NCBI RefSeq assembly: GCF_000974985.2
Contig: NZ_LAVA02000097.1
Span: forward strand, 182,424-246,423
Direction: 5' to 3'
DNA length: 64,000 bases
From: Streptomyces mangrovisoli
GTDB taxonomy: Bacteria > Actinomycetota > Actinomycetes > Streptomycetales > Streptomycetaceae
Shown here: positions 16,339 through 25,373 of the stretch, piece after piece
How positions within the stretch are numbered: position 1 is the first letter of the stretch
How the letters are laid out: every line of letters begins with the position of its first letter
Translations under genes and position numbers: made by a program
The notes under the pieces: generated by a model
The model's input: only the letters and a program-made list of their open reading frames with translations
What the model was told of the DNA's origin: nothing
Databases searched by the model: none

Positions 16339-17700
16339 TCACTCTCCCCTGGTCCATGCCAGGAAGCGGCTGAACAGCCCTCCCTTGGGCTGCGGCTTCG
16401 GCGCCGTGGCCCCGGGCCAGGGTGTGGCGGCCGAAGCGGCGGCGGGGGCGTGCGCGGCGGGGGCGCCCGGCTGCGCGGCGGCCGGCCGCACCGAGCGCGG
16501 GGTGAACCGGACGGGCACGGCGGCCAGGGAGCGGCTCCACGGCGCCGGCACCCAGTCGAGGTCCTTGAAGGCGAGGTGCATCTCGATGTCGGGCAGCCGG
16601 TTGAGCAGGGCCTCCACGGCACTGACCGCGATCATGAACGCCGGGTCCTTGGCCGGGCAGGCGTGCGGGCCCGCGCCGAAGGCCAAGTGCGCCTTGGAGC
16701 TGAGCTGTTCCCGGTGCTCCGACAGCTTGGGGTCGGTGTTGGCGGCGGCGAAGGAGATGAGTACCGGGTCGTTGGCCCGCAGCACCCGGTCGCCGAGTTC
16801 GACGTCGTGGGTCGGGTAGTGGGCGGCGTAGTTGGCGATCGGCGCGTAGTTCCACAGCGTCTGCAGGACGGCGTCCTCGACCGGCAGGTTGGCCGGCCAG
16901 TCGCCGTTGATGTACAGCGCGGTGCTGGTGCCGATGGCGGCCGCGAGCGGAGCGGTCCCGCCCGACAGCAGCGTCACCAGCTGGTGCAGCACCTCCTCGT
17001 CGGTGAGGTTCGCGGAGTGCTGCATCAGACGCGTCGTCAGGTCCTCGCCGGGGCGGCGGTGCTTGAGGGCGATGAGCTCGGCCAGCGCCCCGCCGAGGGT
17101 GACGTCGGCGCCCGGAGTGCCCGCGAAGATGCCGGTGATGCCGGTGATGACCCGGTCGCCGATGTCCGGCGGGCAGCCGAAGAGATCGCTGAAGACCAGC
17201 AGGGGCAGGGGCATGGCGTAGTCGGCCATCAGCTCCGCCTCGCCGCGCACGTCCGAACTGAACCGGCTGATCAGGTAGTCGGCGGACTGCTGGGTCTGCC
17301 GCACCAGCTGGAGTTCGTTGACGGTGGCCAGGCTGTCGGTGACCGCCTGCCGCAGCCGGGCGTGCGCGGCGCCGTCGCTGAACAGCGCGTTGGGCCGGTA
17401 GCCCATCATCGGCAGGGCGGGGCTGTCCGCGGGCACGCGGCCCTCGTTCAGGGCGTTCCAGCGCCGCGCGTCCCGCACGAAGGTGACGGGGTTCTGCAGG
17501 ATGTGCAGGCTTGCGTCGTAGCTGGTGACGAGTTCGACCTCGACGCCCGGGGCGATGTCGACCGGGGCGCTGGGTCCCTTGGCCCGCAGGTGCGCGTAGT
17601 GGCCCTCGGGGTCGGAGCCGAACTCGGGCCCGTACAGCTGGACGTTCTGGTGTGCGGGGCAGCCGGCCGGTATGCCGGCGGTGTCGGGCTGGTGCTGCAT
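16339..17700 (-). CDS. CYP157-like cytochrome P450 of the conservon (cvnE-type)
   Basis: The protein has 453 residues. The heme loop is FGAGPHACPAKDPA with Cys348. The normally invariant K-helix ExxR is replaced by QTLW at 280-283. The CYP157 group is known for an altered ExxR (EQSLW in CYP157C1), so the assignment is strong. A Pro/Ala-rich tail of about 60 residues ends in GGLFSRFLAWTRGE, an amphipathic stretch that might touch the membrane. The start lies 10 bp after the CvnD stop and its AGGAG overlaps that stop region, so it belongs to the cvn operon. Conservon P450s are thought to work with the GTPase signalling unit; the substrate is unknown. Confidence 0.9.
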   Translation of the reverse strand: MQHQPDTAGIPAGCPAHQNVQLYGPEFGSDPEGHYAHLRAKGPSAPVDIAPGVEVELVTSYDASLHILQNPVTFVRDARRWNALNEGRVPADSPALPMMGYRPNALFSDGAAHARLRQAVTDSLATVNELQLVRQTQQSADYLISRFSSDVRGEAELMADYAMPLPLLVFSDLFGCPPDIGDRVITGITGIFAGTPGADVTLGGALAELIALKHRRPGEDLTTRLMQHSANLTDEEVLHQLVTLLSGGTAPLAAAIGTSTALYINGDWPANLPVEDAVLQTLWNYAPIANYAAHYPTHDVELGDRVLRANDPVLISFAAANTDPKLSEHREQLSSKAHLAFGAGPHACPAKDPAFMIAVSAVEALLNRLPDIEMHLAFKDLDWVPAPWSRSLAAVPVRFTPRSVRPAAAQPGAPAAHAPAAASAATPWPGATAPKPQPKGGLFSRFLAWTRGE

Positions 17701-17710
17701 GCCGTGGCTC

Positions 17711-18271
17711 CTAGCCGAGGGTGGTCATGAGGTGCTGTACGAGCGTGATGAGGGCCTGGGCGGAGGACTGCTGGTCGCGCACGTCGCAGGCCACGACGGG
17801 GGTCTCGGCGGCCAGGTTCAGCGCCTCGCGCACCTCGTCGAGGGGGTAGTCGGTGGTGCCGTCGAAGCGGTTGACGCCGATGGCGTACGTCAGCCCGAAG
17901 CGCTCGACCAGGTCCAGGATGGAGAAGCTCTCCTGGAGCCGTTCGGGGTCGACGAGGACCAGCGCGCCGAGCGCCCCGCGCGACAGGCTCTCCCACATCT
18001 CCTTGAACCGCTCCTGCCCGGGGGTTCCGAACAGGTACAGCACCAGGCTCTCGCTGAGGGTCAGCCGGCCGAAGTCCATGGCCACGGTGGTGGTGACCTT
18101 GTCGGGGGTCCTGGAGAGGTCGTCGAAGCCCTCGCTGGCCTCGGTGATCTCTTCCTCGGTCTGCAACGGCTCGATCTCGGAGATGCTGCCGATGCAAGTG
18201 GTCTTTCCGACTCCGAAGTGGCCCACTATGAGGATCTTCACTGCGTGGGAGACGTCTGGATCCAGGTACAC
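17711..18271 (-). CDS. cvnD: Conservon GTP-binding protein CvnD
   Basis: The protein has 186 residues and is a Ras/MglA-like small GTPase: P-loop GHFGVGKTT (17-25), a Thr-rich switch I (KVTTTVAMDFGRL), switch II LFGTPGQERF, and NRFDGT as the base-specificity loop. CvnD proteins act with the kinase-like CvnA, Roadblock protein CvnB and DUF742 protein CvnC at the membrane in a system likened to eukaryotic G-protein-coupled signalling. GTG 18271 follows the CvnC stop by three bases. Confidence 0.95.
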   Translation of the reverse strand: MYLDPDVSHAVKILIVGHFGVGKTTCIGSISEIEPLQTEEEITEASEGFDDLSRTPDKVTTTVAMDFGRLTLSESLVLYLFGTPGQERFKEMWESLSRGALGALVLVDPERLQESFSILDLVERFGLTYAIGVNRFDGTTDYPLDEVREALNLAAETPVVACDVRDQQSSAQALITLVQHLMTTLG

Positions 18272-18274
18272 GGG

Positions 18275-18685
18275 CTACGCTCCGAATCGGGTTTTCAGGC
18301 CATCGAGCACCGCGCTGAGCAGTTCGCGGTCGGGACGTTCGGCGCTCGGAACCGGGTTCCTGACGACGAGCAGGTCGCTCTCCTCCATCTGCGCCAGGAG
18401 GATGCGTACGACACCCAGGGGCAGGTGCGTGTATCCCGCCACCTCGGCCACGGAGAGATAGCCGTCGGCGACCAGGTCCAGCACGGAGCGGGCCTCAGGG
18501 CTGAGCTGACGGGCGGCGTGCGCGTCCTTCTTGGCGGTCACGAGGGTGGTGTGCGAGAACTGGTGCGCCGGCGGCAGCGCCCGCCCCTTCGTGATCACGA
18601 ACAGAGGAACTAAATCGCCGGTGAGCTCGAGATCCAGATCCACCTCGTCGGGCGTCACCGGTTCCTGATCCGCCTCGTCACGCAT
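18275..18685 (-). CDS. cvnC: Conservon DUF742 protein CvnC
   Basis: The protein has 136 residues. The DUF742 domain covers residues about 25-136: PLFVITKGRALP, LSPEARSVLDLVADGYLSVAEVAGYTHLPLGVVRILLAQMEESDLLVV, a winged-helix-like region. It overlaps the CvnB stop by 8 bp. It is a core conservon component, probably linking CvnA/B to the GTPase. Confidence 0.95.
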   Translation of the reverse strand: MRDEADQEPVTPDEVDLDLELTGDLVPLFVITKGRALPPAHQFSHTTLVTAKKDAHAARQLSPEARSVLDLVADGYLSVAEVAGYTHLPLGVVRILLAQMEESDLLVVRNPVPSAERPDRELLSAVLDGLKTRFGA

Positions 18686-19529
18686 CGCCGCCTCCCTGTC
18701 CCCGGGCGGCCGCGCCGTCCGGTACCAACGAGGGCACCACGTCGTGCAGGCGCGTGGTGAACTCCTCGATGTCGCAGTCGTGTTCGGCGGCCGCGGCCAG
18801 CAGGGCGCCCTCGCCCGCGGCGATCAGGAAGATCCAGCCGTGCTGGAACTCGATGACCGTCTGCCGCCACTCGGCCCGCTCGGAAGCGCCCATGAACTGC
18901 GAAGTGGCCCGGCTGTAGGCGTGGATGCCGGTCATGGCCGCGGAGATGGTGTCCGCCAGATCCCTGCCGACCCCCGAACTCGCCCCGCGGGGCAGCCCCT
19001 CGGCCCCCAGCAGCAACGCGTGCCGGGCGCCCGGTACTTCGGCGACCACCCGGTCGAGGTCGGCGAGGACGAACCCGCGGCCGGCCGGCATCTCCTCCCG
19101 GCGGCCGTCGCCGCCCGCGGCCCCGGCCCCTTCCGGAGGGCTGACCCGCGGCGGGGAGGTGAGGTTGTCGCCGAGCCGGGCGACGAGCCGGTGCATGCGG
19201 AAGGAGATCTGCTGCATGTCCACCTCGGGCTCGGCGGCGGCGGCCAGATAGGCCCCCTGCCCGGCTCCGATGAGGAAGACCCAGCCCTGCGCGAACTCGA
19301 TGATCGTCTGGTTCCACTGCCGGTCCTCGGCCGGACCCGCGAAGTGGGCCGTGGCCCGGCTCAGCGACTGCATCCCGGCCATGGCCACGGAGATCGTGCG
19401 CGCGCTGCGGTCGGTGAGGCCGTCGGTGGCTCCGCGGGGGATGCCGTCCGCGGACAGCAGGACGGCGTGCAGCGCCTTGGGGACGTTCTGGACGATGTCC
19501 GTCAGCATCCACGACAGATCTGTGCTCAT
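18678..19529 (-). CDS. cvnB: Conservon Roadblock/LC7 protein CvnB with two tandem domains
   Basis: The protein has 283 residues, about twice the length usual for CvnB (near 140). Two similar Roadblock/LC7 domains are visible. Domain 1 (about 1-125) has DLSWMLTDIVQNVPKALHAVLLSADGIPRGATDGL. Domain 2 (about 160-270) has FVLADLDRVVAEVPGARHALLLGAEGLPRGASSGV. A Pro/Gly-rich linker lies between. Each also has a matching W-x-QT-IIEF/VIEF..GW-FLI-A block. Roadblock proteins dimerise and act as GTPase regulators, so the fusion probably makes an intramolecular dimer. ATG 19529 overlaps the CvnA stop. Confidence 0.92.
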   Translation of the reverse strand: MSTDLSWMLTDIVQNVPKALHAVLLSADGIPRGATDGLTDRSARTISVAMAGMQSLSRATAHFAGPAEDRQWNQTIIEFAQGWVFLIGAGQGAYLAAAAEPEVDMQQISFRMHRLVARLGDNLTSPPRVSPPEGAGAAGGDGRREEMPAGRGFVLADLDRVVAEVPGARHALLLGAEGLPRGASSGVGRDLADTISAAMTGIHAYSRATSQFMGASERAEWRQTVIEFQHGWIFLIAAGEGALLAAAAEHDCDIEEFTTRLHDVVPSLVPDGAAARGQGGGDA

Positions 19530-20722
19530 GCGTCTTCGGCCCCTTCGGGCGAGGGAGCGTCGAGGTCGCGGCCGGAGAGGGTGCCCCGCTGCAGCGCGCC
19601 CAGGCTGCTGCCGGAGGAGCGCCTGATGGGCCGCGGCGCCGCGGGGGCCACGGGCTCGGCCGTGGCCCCCGCGGGGCTCGGCACACCGGCGATCGGCGCC
19701 TGGCGCGAGCCACGCTTGGGCAGCCCGTGGGTGGTGCGCGAGGCGGCCCGGGCCTGGCCCTCGCCCCGGTGGATGCTGATGGGCGCGTCGCCCTCCTCGG
19801 CGGGCGGCGGCGTTTCCTCCACGGTCCACAGCTCCTCGGGCAGCAGAACGACGGCGCGCACACCGCCGTAGCGGGAGACGCCGGTGACGTCCACGCGGAA
19901 TCCGTACTGGCCGGCGATCAACCCGATGACGGGGAAGCCGAACTTCGGCTGGTTGCCCAGCTGCGACAGCTGCGGGACCGAGTCGCCGGACAGCAGCGCG
20001 GTCGCCTTCTGCCGGTCCTCGTCGTTCATGCCGACGCCCGCGTCGTCGATGACGATGCACAGGTTGTTCTGCACCCGCTGGAACGTGACCTCGATGGGCG
20101 CGTCGTGCTGCGAGAAGCTGGCCGCGTTGTCGAGGAGTTCGGCGACCGCCAGGGCGACGGGCGCGACCGCCGTCGCCTTCAGCGCGATACCGCTCTGCTG
20201 CATGATCTCGATCCGCTGGAAGTTGCGGATCTGGCCCTGCGCGCTGCGCACCACGTCGTAGACGCTGGCGGGCTTGTTGCGACGGCCGACCGGCGCGCCG
20301 CACATGACCGCGATGCCCTGCGCCTTGCGCGCCATCTGCGCGTTGGCGTGGTGCACTTCGAGCAGGTCGGACAGGACCGAGTGGCCGCCGTACCTGCGCT
20401 GGATGTCGTCCAGGAGTGTGGTCTGCTCGGCCGCGAGGCTCTGGAGGAAGCGGGCGGCGCCCTTCAGAACGGCCTTGGTGCTCTCCTCCGACGTACGCTC
20501 CGCCTCGCTGATGACGGACTGCTGCGCATTCTTGAACTGCTGGAGTTCGGCGTGAGAGACACTCAGTTGACTTTGCAGGGCGCCCAGTTGCTCGTTGAGT
20601 GCGGCCTCGGAACGGCGCTTGTTCACTCCCAGGGCTCTGGTGCGCCGAATCAGTACGACGACCGTGGCGACGGCTATCACCGCAATCGCAACCAAGCACC
20701 ACACCAGCACGTCTTGACTCAT
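19526..20722 (-). CDS. cvnA: Conservon sensor kinase-like ATPase CvnA
   Basis: The protein has 398 residues. ATG 20722 has AAGGG upstream; the longer frame to 20794 has no site. One membrane helix (about 6-28, VWCLVAIAVIAVATVVVLI) is followed by a coiled coil and a helical region with EVHHANAQMARKAQGIAVMCG. The HATPase domain has the N box AVAELLDNAASFS, G1 VIDDAGVGM and FGFPVIG. There is no periplasmic sensor domain. The last 80 residues are Pro/Arg/Gly-rich and probably disordered. It is first gene of the cvnABCD-P450 operon. Confidence 0.93.
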   Translation of the reverse strand: MSQDVLVWCLVAIAVIAVATVVVLIRRTRALGVNKRRSEAALNEQLGALQSQLSVSHAELQQFKNAQQSVISEAERTSEESTKAVLKGAARFLQSLAAEQTTLLDDIQRRYGGHSVLSDLLEVHHANAQMARKAQGIAVMCGAPVGRRNKPASVYDVVRSAQGQIRNFQRIEIMQQSGIALKATAVAPVALAVAELLDNAASFSQHDAPIEVTFQRVQNNLCIVIDDAGVGMNDEDRQKATALLSGDSVPQLSQLGNQPKFGFPVIGLIAGQYGFRVDVTGVSRYGGVRAVVLLPEELWTVEETPPPAEEGDAPISIHRGEGQARAASRTTHGLPKRGSRQAPIAGVPSPAGATAEPVAPAAPRPIRRSSGSSLGALQRGTLSGRDLDAPSPEGAEDA

Positions 20723-21242
20723 GGAAACCCTTCTCGGTGCGTGGTTGCAGAAGGCGACCGGTCCACCACTGTGCGTGGATCGCGGCACGGCCACCAGGAC
20801 TGCGTGACCGCTGCCTCACGACGAGCGTGCCGACCCGAGAGCGCTCGGCCCGACAAAGTGGATCAAGGTCGCGAACGCGGGAATGCTATCACCGCACAAG
20901 TGTGCAGATGTCACCCTGGGTACTCCGGCAGCACGAGCAACACAGCACCCTCACAAGCACCTTGACAGGCAGTCGGATGCCGGACGCCGTCGCGGAAGGT
21001 CCCGCTCCCCTCTTCGGCGTGAACGCAGGGTGAACCGGCCGCAGGAGCCGGGGCCATCTTCCGGAGCGGCTCCCTCCACCGGCACCTGCGGCTTCGCGGC
21101 CCACCGCGCGGCCCGCTCGCCCGGCACATCGCGGGGATCCGTATACACGGAGCGGCGGGCCCACGGCGCGGCTGCGCCCGTCGGCCGTCCCACCCCGCCA
21201 CGCTGGGAGCAGCGATCACCACGCAACCCCGGAGGCACCCCC
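20723..21242. other. 520-bp divergent intergenic region
   Basis: This region lies between cvnA (minus) and the serine hydrolase gene (plus) and must hold both promoters. Frames in it show no coding character. A TTGACA at 20962 has no good partner hexamer. No convincing operator was seen. Confidence 0.4.
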
Positions 21243-22271
21243 GTGACGCCGTTCACCACCGACGACCTGGCCCGCTTCACCGACACGCTGAACGGCGTCA
21301 TCACCGACGGCGCCACCCCCGGCGGCGTCATCGTCTGCGGAACCCTCGACGAGGAGCCCCACGTCCTGACGGCGGGCGTCATCTCCGAGGAGACCGGCCC
21401 CCTCCCGCCGAACGGGCGCACGCTCTACGACATCGCGTCGCTGACGAAGGTCGTCGCCACCTGGCCGCTGATCGGCTCGGCCCTGTCCGACGGACTGCTG
21501 GAGCTGGACGCGCCCGTGCGCGAGGCCCTGCCGCCCTTCGCCGGGGAGGCCCCCAGCGGCGAGGCGACCGTCCGTCAGCTCCTCAGCCACACCAGCGGCC
21601 TGCGCGCCTCGACCCGCCTGGACCACTACCGGGGCGCCGACGCGCCCCTGCACGAACTGCTGTGCCGCGAGCCCGTGGACCGGGCGCCCGGCACACACCA
21701 GTACATCAACCGCGGCTACATCCTGCTGGGCCTGGTCCTCACCCACCTGCGGGGCCGGCCGCTCGACGTCCTCACCCACGACCTGTGGCGGGCGGCCGGC
21801 ATGGACGACACCCTGTACGGGCCGGTCGGCCGCGGCCCCCGCGTGGCCCCGACCGAGCAGCGCATCCCCGGAACCCCGCGGATCTGGGGAGCGGCCCACG
21901 ACGACAACGCCGCGCTGCTCGGCGGCATCGCGGGCCACGCCGGGGCCTTCTCCACCGCGGCCGACCTGGCCGCCTACGCGCGCCGCCTGCTGCGCGGTCA
22001 CCGCGACGGCGACCCGCTCGGCCAGTGGCTGCGCACGAGCCTCGTGCCGCAGGTACCCATGGAACCGGGGCTCGGACGCGGCCTCGGCTGGATCGTCGCG
22101 GCCGACGGCGCGGTGGCGTACCACCACGGATGGACCGGCACGAGCCTGTACGTAGCCCCCGCCAACGGCCGCTACATCGCCGTCGCGACCAACGCGGTGT
22201 ACTGCGGAGCCGCCCGGACGCGCATCGCTCCGCTGCGGGAACTGGCGCTCAAGACGCTCTGCACGTCGTGA
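21243..22271 (+). CDS. Serine hydrolase of the class C beta-lactamase/esterase family
   Basis: The protein has 342 residues from GTG 21243, preceded by GGAGG. Catalytic motifs: SLTK with Ser66 and Lys69 in YDIASLTKVV, YIN in HQYINRGY, and HHGWTG in place of KTG. This is the pattern of EstB-type esterases and D-aminopeptidases rather than true lactamases. No signal peptide is visible, so it is probably cytoplasmic. It is a single gene, ending before a hairpin that separates it from the convergent PhzF gene. Confidence 0.88.
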   Translation: MTPFTTDDLARFTDTLNGVITDGATPGGVIVCGTLDEEPHVLTAGVISEETGPLPPNGRTLYDIASLTKVVATWPLIGSALSDGLLELDAPVREALPPFAGEAPSGEATVRQLLSHTSGLRASTRLDHYRGADAPLHELLCREPVDRAPGTHQYINRGYILLGLVLTHLRGRPLDVLTHDLWRAAGMDDTLYGPVGRGPRVAPTEQRIPGTPRIWGAAHDDNAALLGGIAGHAGAFSTAADLAAYARRLLRGHRDGDPLGQWLRTSLVPQVPMEPGLGRGLGWIVAADGAVAYHHGWTGTSLYVAPANGRYIAVATNAVYCGAARTRIAPLRELALKTLCTS

Positions 22272-22298
22272 GGCGCGGCCGGGCCTTGCCGGCGGGCG

Positions 22299-22319
22299 CG
22301 CCGACAGAATGCGTCGGCG
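22299..22319. terminator. Hairpin between convergent genes
   Basis: CGCCGAC (22299-22305) and GTCGGCG (22313-22319) form a 7-bp stem 28 bp after the serine hydrolase stop, ahead of the convergent PhzF gene. Confidence 0.5.
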
Positions 22320-22415
22320 GGGCGGGCGGCGTGATCGGCGGGCGCACTGGAGGGATCGCCGTCGACGACGCCCTCGCGGCGCGGGGGACTGTCCGTCCCG
22401 CGCCGCGGCGGGCGT

Positions 22416-23291
22416 TCAGCCGATGCGCGTGCCCGCGCCGCCGACCCGCACCCGGGGGTCGCCCGCGCGCAGCGTCACCGTGAGCTCGCCGGGGCGCCCC
22501 AGGTCCTCGCCCTGGTGCAGGGTCAGGACGGCTTCCTCGTCGACCAGGCCGAGTTCACGGGCGTACGCGCCGAACGCGGCGGCCGCGGCACCGGTGGCCG
22601 GGTCCTCGACGACGCCGCCGACCGGGAACGGGTCACGCACGTGGAAGACGGTGGGCGCCTCGCGCCACACCAGCTGAACGGTGGTCAGATCCAGCCGGTG
22701 CATGAGGGCTTCGAGGCGCGCGAAGTCGTAGTCGAGGTCCGCGAGCCGCTCGCGCGTCGCCGCCGCGAGCACCAGATGGCGGGCTCCGGCGAACGCCACC
22801 CGCGGCGGGAAGGCCGGGTCCAGATCGGCGGCCGGCCAGTCGAGCGCGGCCAGCGCCTCCGCGAGGTCGGCGGCGGCGATCTCCTCGATGTGCGGCTCGA
22901 CGCTGGTGAGGGTGGCCCGCAGGGTGCCGCCCTCCTCGCTCACCTCCACCGGCACGATGCCGGCCGGAGTCGAGAACACCAGGTCCCCCGGGCCCTTCCG
23001 CTCGGCCAGGGCGACGGCGGTCGCGACGGTGGCGTGTCCGCAGAACGGCACCTCGGCCTTGGGACTGAAATAGCGGACGGTGTAGGACCGCCCCGGCCCG
23101 CCGCCGAGGCCCTCCGGGGGCGCGGTCAGGAACGCGGACTCGGAATATCCGAGTTCGGCGGCGATGGCCAGCATCGCGCTGTCGTCCAGACCGGTGGCGT
23201 CCAGCACGATCCCGGCGGGGTTTCCGCCCTCGGGGTCGCTGGAGAAGGCGGTGTATCGCAACACCTCGGGCCGGGGCGAGTTGGTCGTCAT
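22416..23291 (-). CDS. PhzF-family isomerase
   Basis: The protein has 291 residues. ATG 23291 gives the standard N-terminus (LRYTAFSSDPEGGNPAGIVLDA). Two diaminopimelate-epimerase-like halves are present: GYSESAFL carries the expected active-site Glu, KAEVPFCGHATVATA is the family's conserved turn, and VEDPATGAAAAAFGAY closes the second half. PhzF proteins isomerise phenazine precursors, but most members in other contexts have unknown substrates; no phenazine genes are near. The DacB-type gene lies 48 bp upstream on the same strand. Confidence 0.92.
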   Translation of the reverse strand: MTTNSPRPEVLRYTAFSSDPEGGNPAGIVLDATGLDDSAMLAIAAELGYSESAFLTAPPEGLGGGPGRSYTVRYFSPKAEVPFCGHATVATAVALAERKGPGDLVFSTPAGIVPVEVSEEGGTLRATLTSVEPHIEEIAAADLAEALAALDWPAADLDPAFPPRVAFAGARHLVLAAATRERLADLDYDFARLEALMHRLDLTTVQLVWREAPTVFHVRDPFPVGGVVEDPATGAAAAAFGAYARELGLVDEEAVLTLHQGEDLGRPGELTVTLRAGDPRVRVGGAGTRIG

Positions 23292-23338
23292 GATCGACCC
23301 AACCCGGCCCGGCCCGGGGCTATTCCTCACGGCCTTGC

Positions 23339-24925
23339 TCAGTGGCGCGCCGAGGCCTGCTCCTGGAGGAGGGCGGTGATCTGGTTGACGTCGTCGAAGA
23401 TGCTGATGAAGCTGTTCAGGTCGGGGCTGGAGGCGCCGTTGACGCCGACGAAGAACGTCAGCAGGCGGCCGTCGTCGGTGCGCAGGTAACCGGCCTCGTT
23501 CTGGGCCGCGACCTCGAGCTGCTGGTTCAGCTCGTCGTACCCGAGGTAGGTGCCGGGCTTGGCGAACACCTTGCCCTTGGCCGGGCAGTTCTCGGTGCAC
23601 GAGATCGCGTTGGAGCCGTCGACACCGAGGATCGGGAGCAGCCGTCGGAAGGCACCCGCGTCGGGCGTGTGCAGCCAGTACGTGAGGAGCTCCACGAGCC
23701 CCTGCGGGGTGACCCGGTCGGGCTGGACACCGCCGCGCCCGTCGGACGCCTGGAACTGGGTCGGGTCGACGTGCGCGACGTCCGTGAGGAACTCGCGCTC
23801 GATCGGGAACGCGTCGAAGCAGTCCTTGCTGCCGCGCGCGACGGCCATGTTGCACAGCGCCAGGTTGGCGCCGAGGTTGTGGCTGACCTTGAGGATCAGC
23901 TTGGCGTACTGGCTGTACGGCGGCGAGACGTACGCGGCGACGCGGGAGTCGCCCCGGTAGGAGGCGGGCAGCTGGTCCTGCGGGTTGGCGCCGGTGGGCG
24001 CCGCGGTGACGGTGACGCCGACCCGGCCGAGGGCCTCGATCAGCGCGGTGCGGCCGAACGCGTTCGGGTCCTGGATGTCGGAGACCCGCAGCAGGGGCTG
24101 GGAGCCGGCGGCGATGGTGCCGGAGAGGTGGATCTGCGTGCCGTCGGGCGAGGCGGTCACGCTGACGTTCGTGGTGCCGCCCTCGGCGACCGTACGCACG
24201 CTCGACGTGACGTGGTACGGCGCCACCTGCGGACGCCACGACAGCTCGGCCGGCTGTCCGGGCGTCGTCGGGGTGGTCAGGAGGTCGATCAGGTTGTCGT
24301 TGAGGATCAGGGGGGTGGGCTGCGGGGTCAGGTCCGGGAGCTTGAACAGGCGGGGGTCGATGATGACGTTGCCGTCGACCCGGGTGATGCCGGCGTCGCG
24401 GATCTGCTGCGCGATCTCGTTGATGCCGGCCAGCGGGTTCTCGGGGGTGAGGGACGCGCCGGGGAGTTCGGCCTCGGTGTGGTCGATGTCGGTGTAGTCC
24501 ACCGAGCCGTCGGGCTTCGTGCGCCCGCCCATCGTCAGGTCGCCCTGGGCGACGAGCGCCAGGTTCCCGTGGAGCGTGGAGCCGGTGCGGGTGCCGGTCG
24601 CCATCACGGGGGTGGTGAAGCGGTGGTTCGGGCCGAGGGTGTGCCAGGCGCTCGAGATGGTGATCAGCTTGAGCGTGGAACCGGGGACGAAGAACTGGTT
24701 CGCGAACTGGGAGTGGATCACCCGGCCGCTCTCCGGGTCCGTCTCCAGCACGCCCCACTGCGCGTGGTCGTATTCGGCCTTGTGCATGATCGCCTCGATG
24801 GCGGGCCCGAGGTCGTCGCCGTGCGCCGCCGCCGGCGGGCCGGCGGCCACCGCCCCCGCCACCACCGCGAGTGTCGCACCGGCGGCCGCCCAGGCCCGCA
24901 ACCGCGCAGAGTTCATCGGTCTCAT
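23339..24925 (-). CDS. dacB: D-alanyl-D-alanine carboxypeptidase/endopeptidase, PBP4/DacB (S13) type
   Basis: The protein has 528 residues. ATG 24925 or ATG 24916 both lead directly into a Sec signal peptide (LRAWAAAGATLAVVAGAVAAGPPAAA). Active-site motifs: STLK with Ser83 and Lys86, SHN in LKVSHNLGANLALC, and KPGT in place of KTG. A long insert between the first two motifs is typical of class C PBPs. It trims or cleaves peptidoglycan stem peptides outside the membrane. Three of its Cys residues sit in two short loops (LALC..DCFD and SCTENCP), so disulphides are possible. Confidence 0.9.
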   Translation of the reverse strand: MRPMNSARLRAWAAAGATLAVVAGAVAAGPPAAAHGDDLGPAIEAIMHKAEYDHAQWGVLETDPESGRVIHSQFANQFFVPGSTLKLITISSAWHTLGPNHRFTTPVMATGTRTGSTLHGNLALVAQGDLTMGGRTKPDGSVDYTDIDHTEAELPGASLTPENPLAGINEIAQQIRDAGITRVDGNVIIDPRLFKLPDLTPQPTPLILNDNLIDLLTTPTTPGQPAELSWRPQVAPYHVTSSVRTVAEGGTTNVSVTASPDGTQIHLSGTIAAGSQPLLRVSDIQDPNAFGRTALIEALGRVGVTVTAAPTGANPQDQLPASYRGDSRVAAYVSPPYSQYAKLILKVSHNLGANLALCNMAVARGSKDCFDAFPIEREFLTDVAHVDPTQFQASDGRGGVQPDRVTPQGLVELLTYWLHTPDAGAFRRLLPILGVDGSNAISCTENCPAKGKVFAKPGTYLGYDELNQQLEVAAQNEAGYLRTDDGRLLTFFVGVNGASSPDLNSFISIFDDVNQITALLQEQASARH

Positions 24926-25307
24926 CCATCCGCCGTTTCTGGAGTCGAAGAAGCCGGGCCGGAACGGCGGCGCGCGACGCGCGGGGCCGACCGACTCGCA
25001 CGGGCCCTGCTGGCCAGGTCGCTTCAGGCGGCATCGTAGGAACCCGAGCCGCGCGTATTCCGCAGCTCGGCGCCGTGGCGACGGGCCGGGCGGCAACTTC
25101 ATCCGGTCGGGCGATCATCATGGCCCGGGATGGCGCAGTGCGGCCGCGGCGAGCCGGGGCGGGCACGAGCCGCGGGGCGGCTGCGGACGGCCGCCCGCGA
25201 AAGGGCCCTGGTGACGCCGCGTGCCAGAATCAGGCGCGCCGCGCGCCTGGGCCGGGTCGTGGGTGCGGGACACGGCACGGTTCGGCCGCCGAAAGTACGG
25301 GGAGGGC

Positions 25308-25333
25308 TGTCGATTCCGGGCCGCGCGTACGAC
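25308..25333 (+). promoter_or_regulatory. Putative ECF42-type promoter upstream of the DGPF/sigma operon
   Basis: TGTCGA at 25308-25313 is followed after 16 bp by CGAC at 25330-25333, about 40 bp before the DGPF start. This fits the -35 (TGTCGA) and -10 (CGA/TC) elements reported for ECF42 sigma factors in Streptomyces venezuelae, implying autoregulation by the sigma factor in this operon. Confidence 0.7.
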
Positions 25334-25373
25334 GTAGGGGTGTAGGTCGACAACCAGCTGGAAGGACAGCACC

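Noticed and set aside
20962..20967. TTGACA as a -35 box for the serine hydrolase gene
   Set aside because: No -10 hexamer at 16-19 bp and about 280 bp from the start codon.
22416..25166. Single 916-codon minus-strand frame spanning PhzF and DacB genes
   Set aside because: Only the downstream third has PhzF motifs. The upstream part is the shadow of DacB, which is read in another frame with intact active-site motifs.
25130..25345. 71-codon plus-strand frame before the DGPF gene
   Set aside because: It covers the ECF42-type promoter, is Arg/Gly/Ala-rich and has no supporting motif or clear ribosome binding site.
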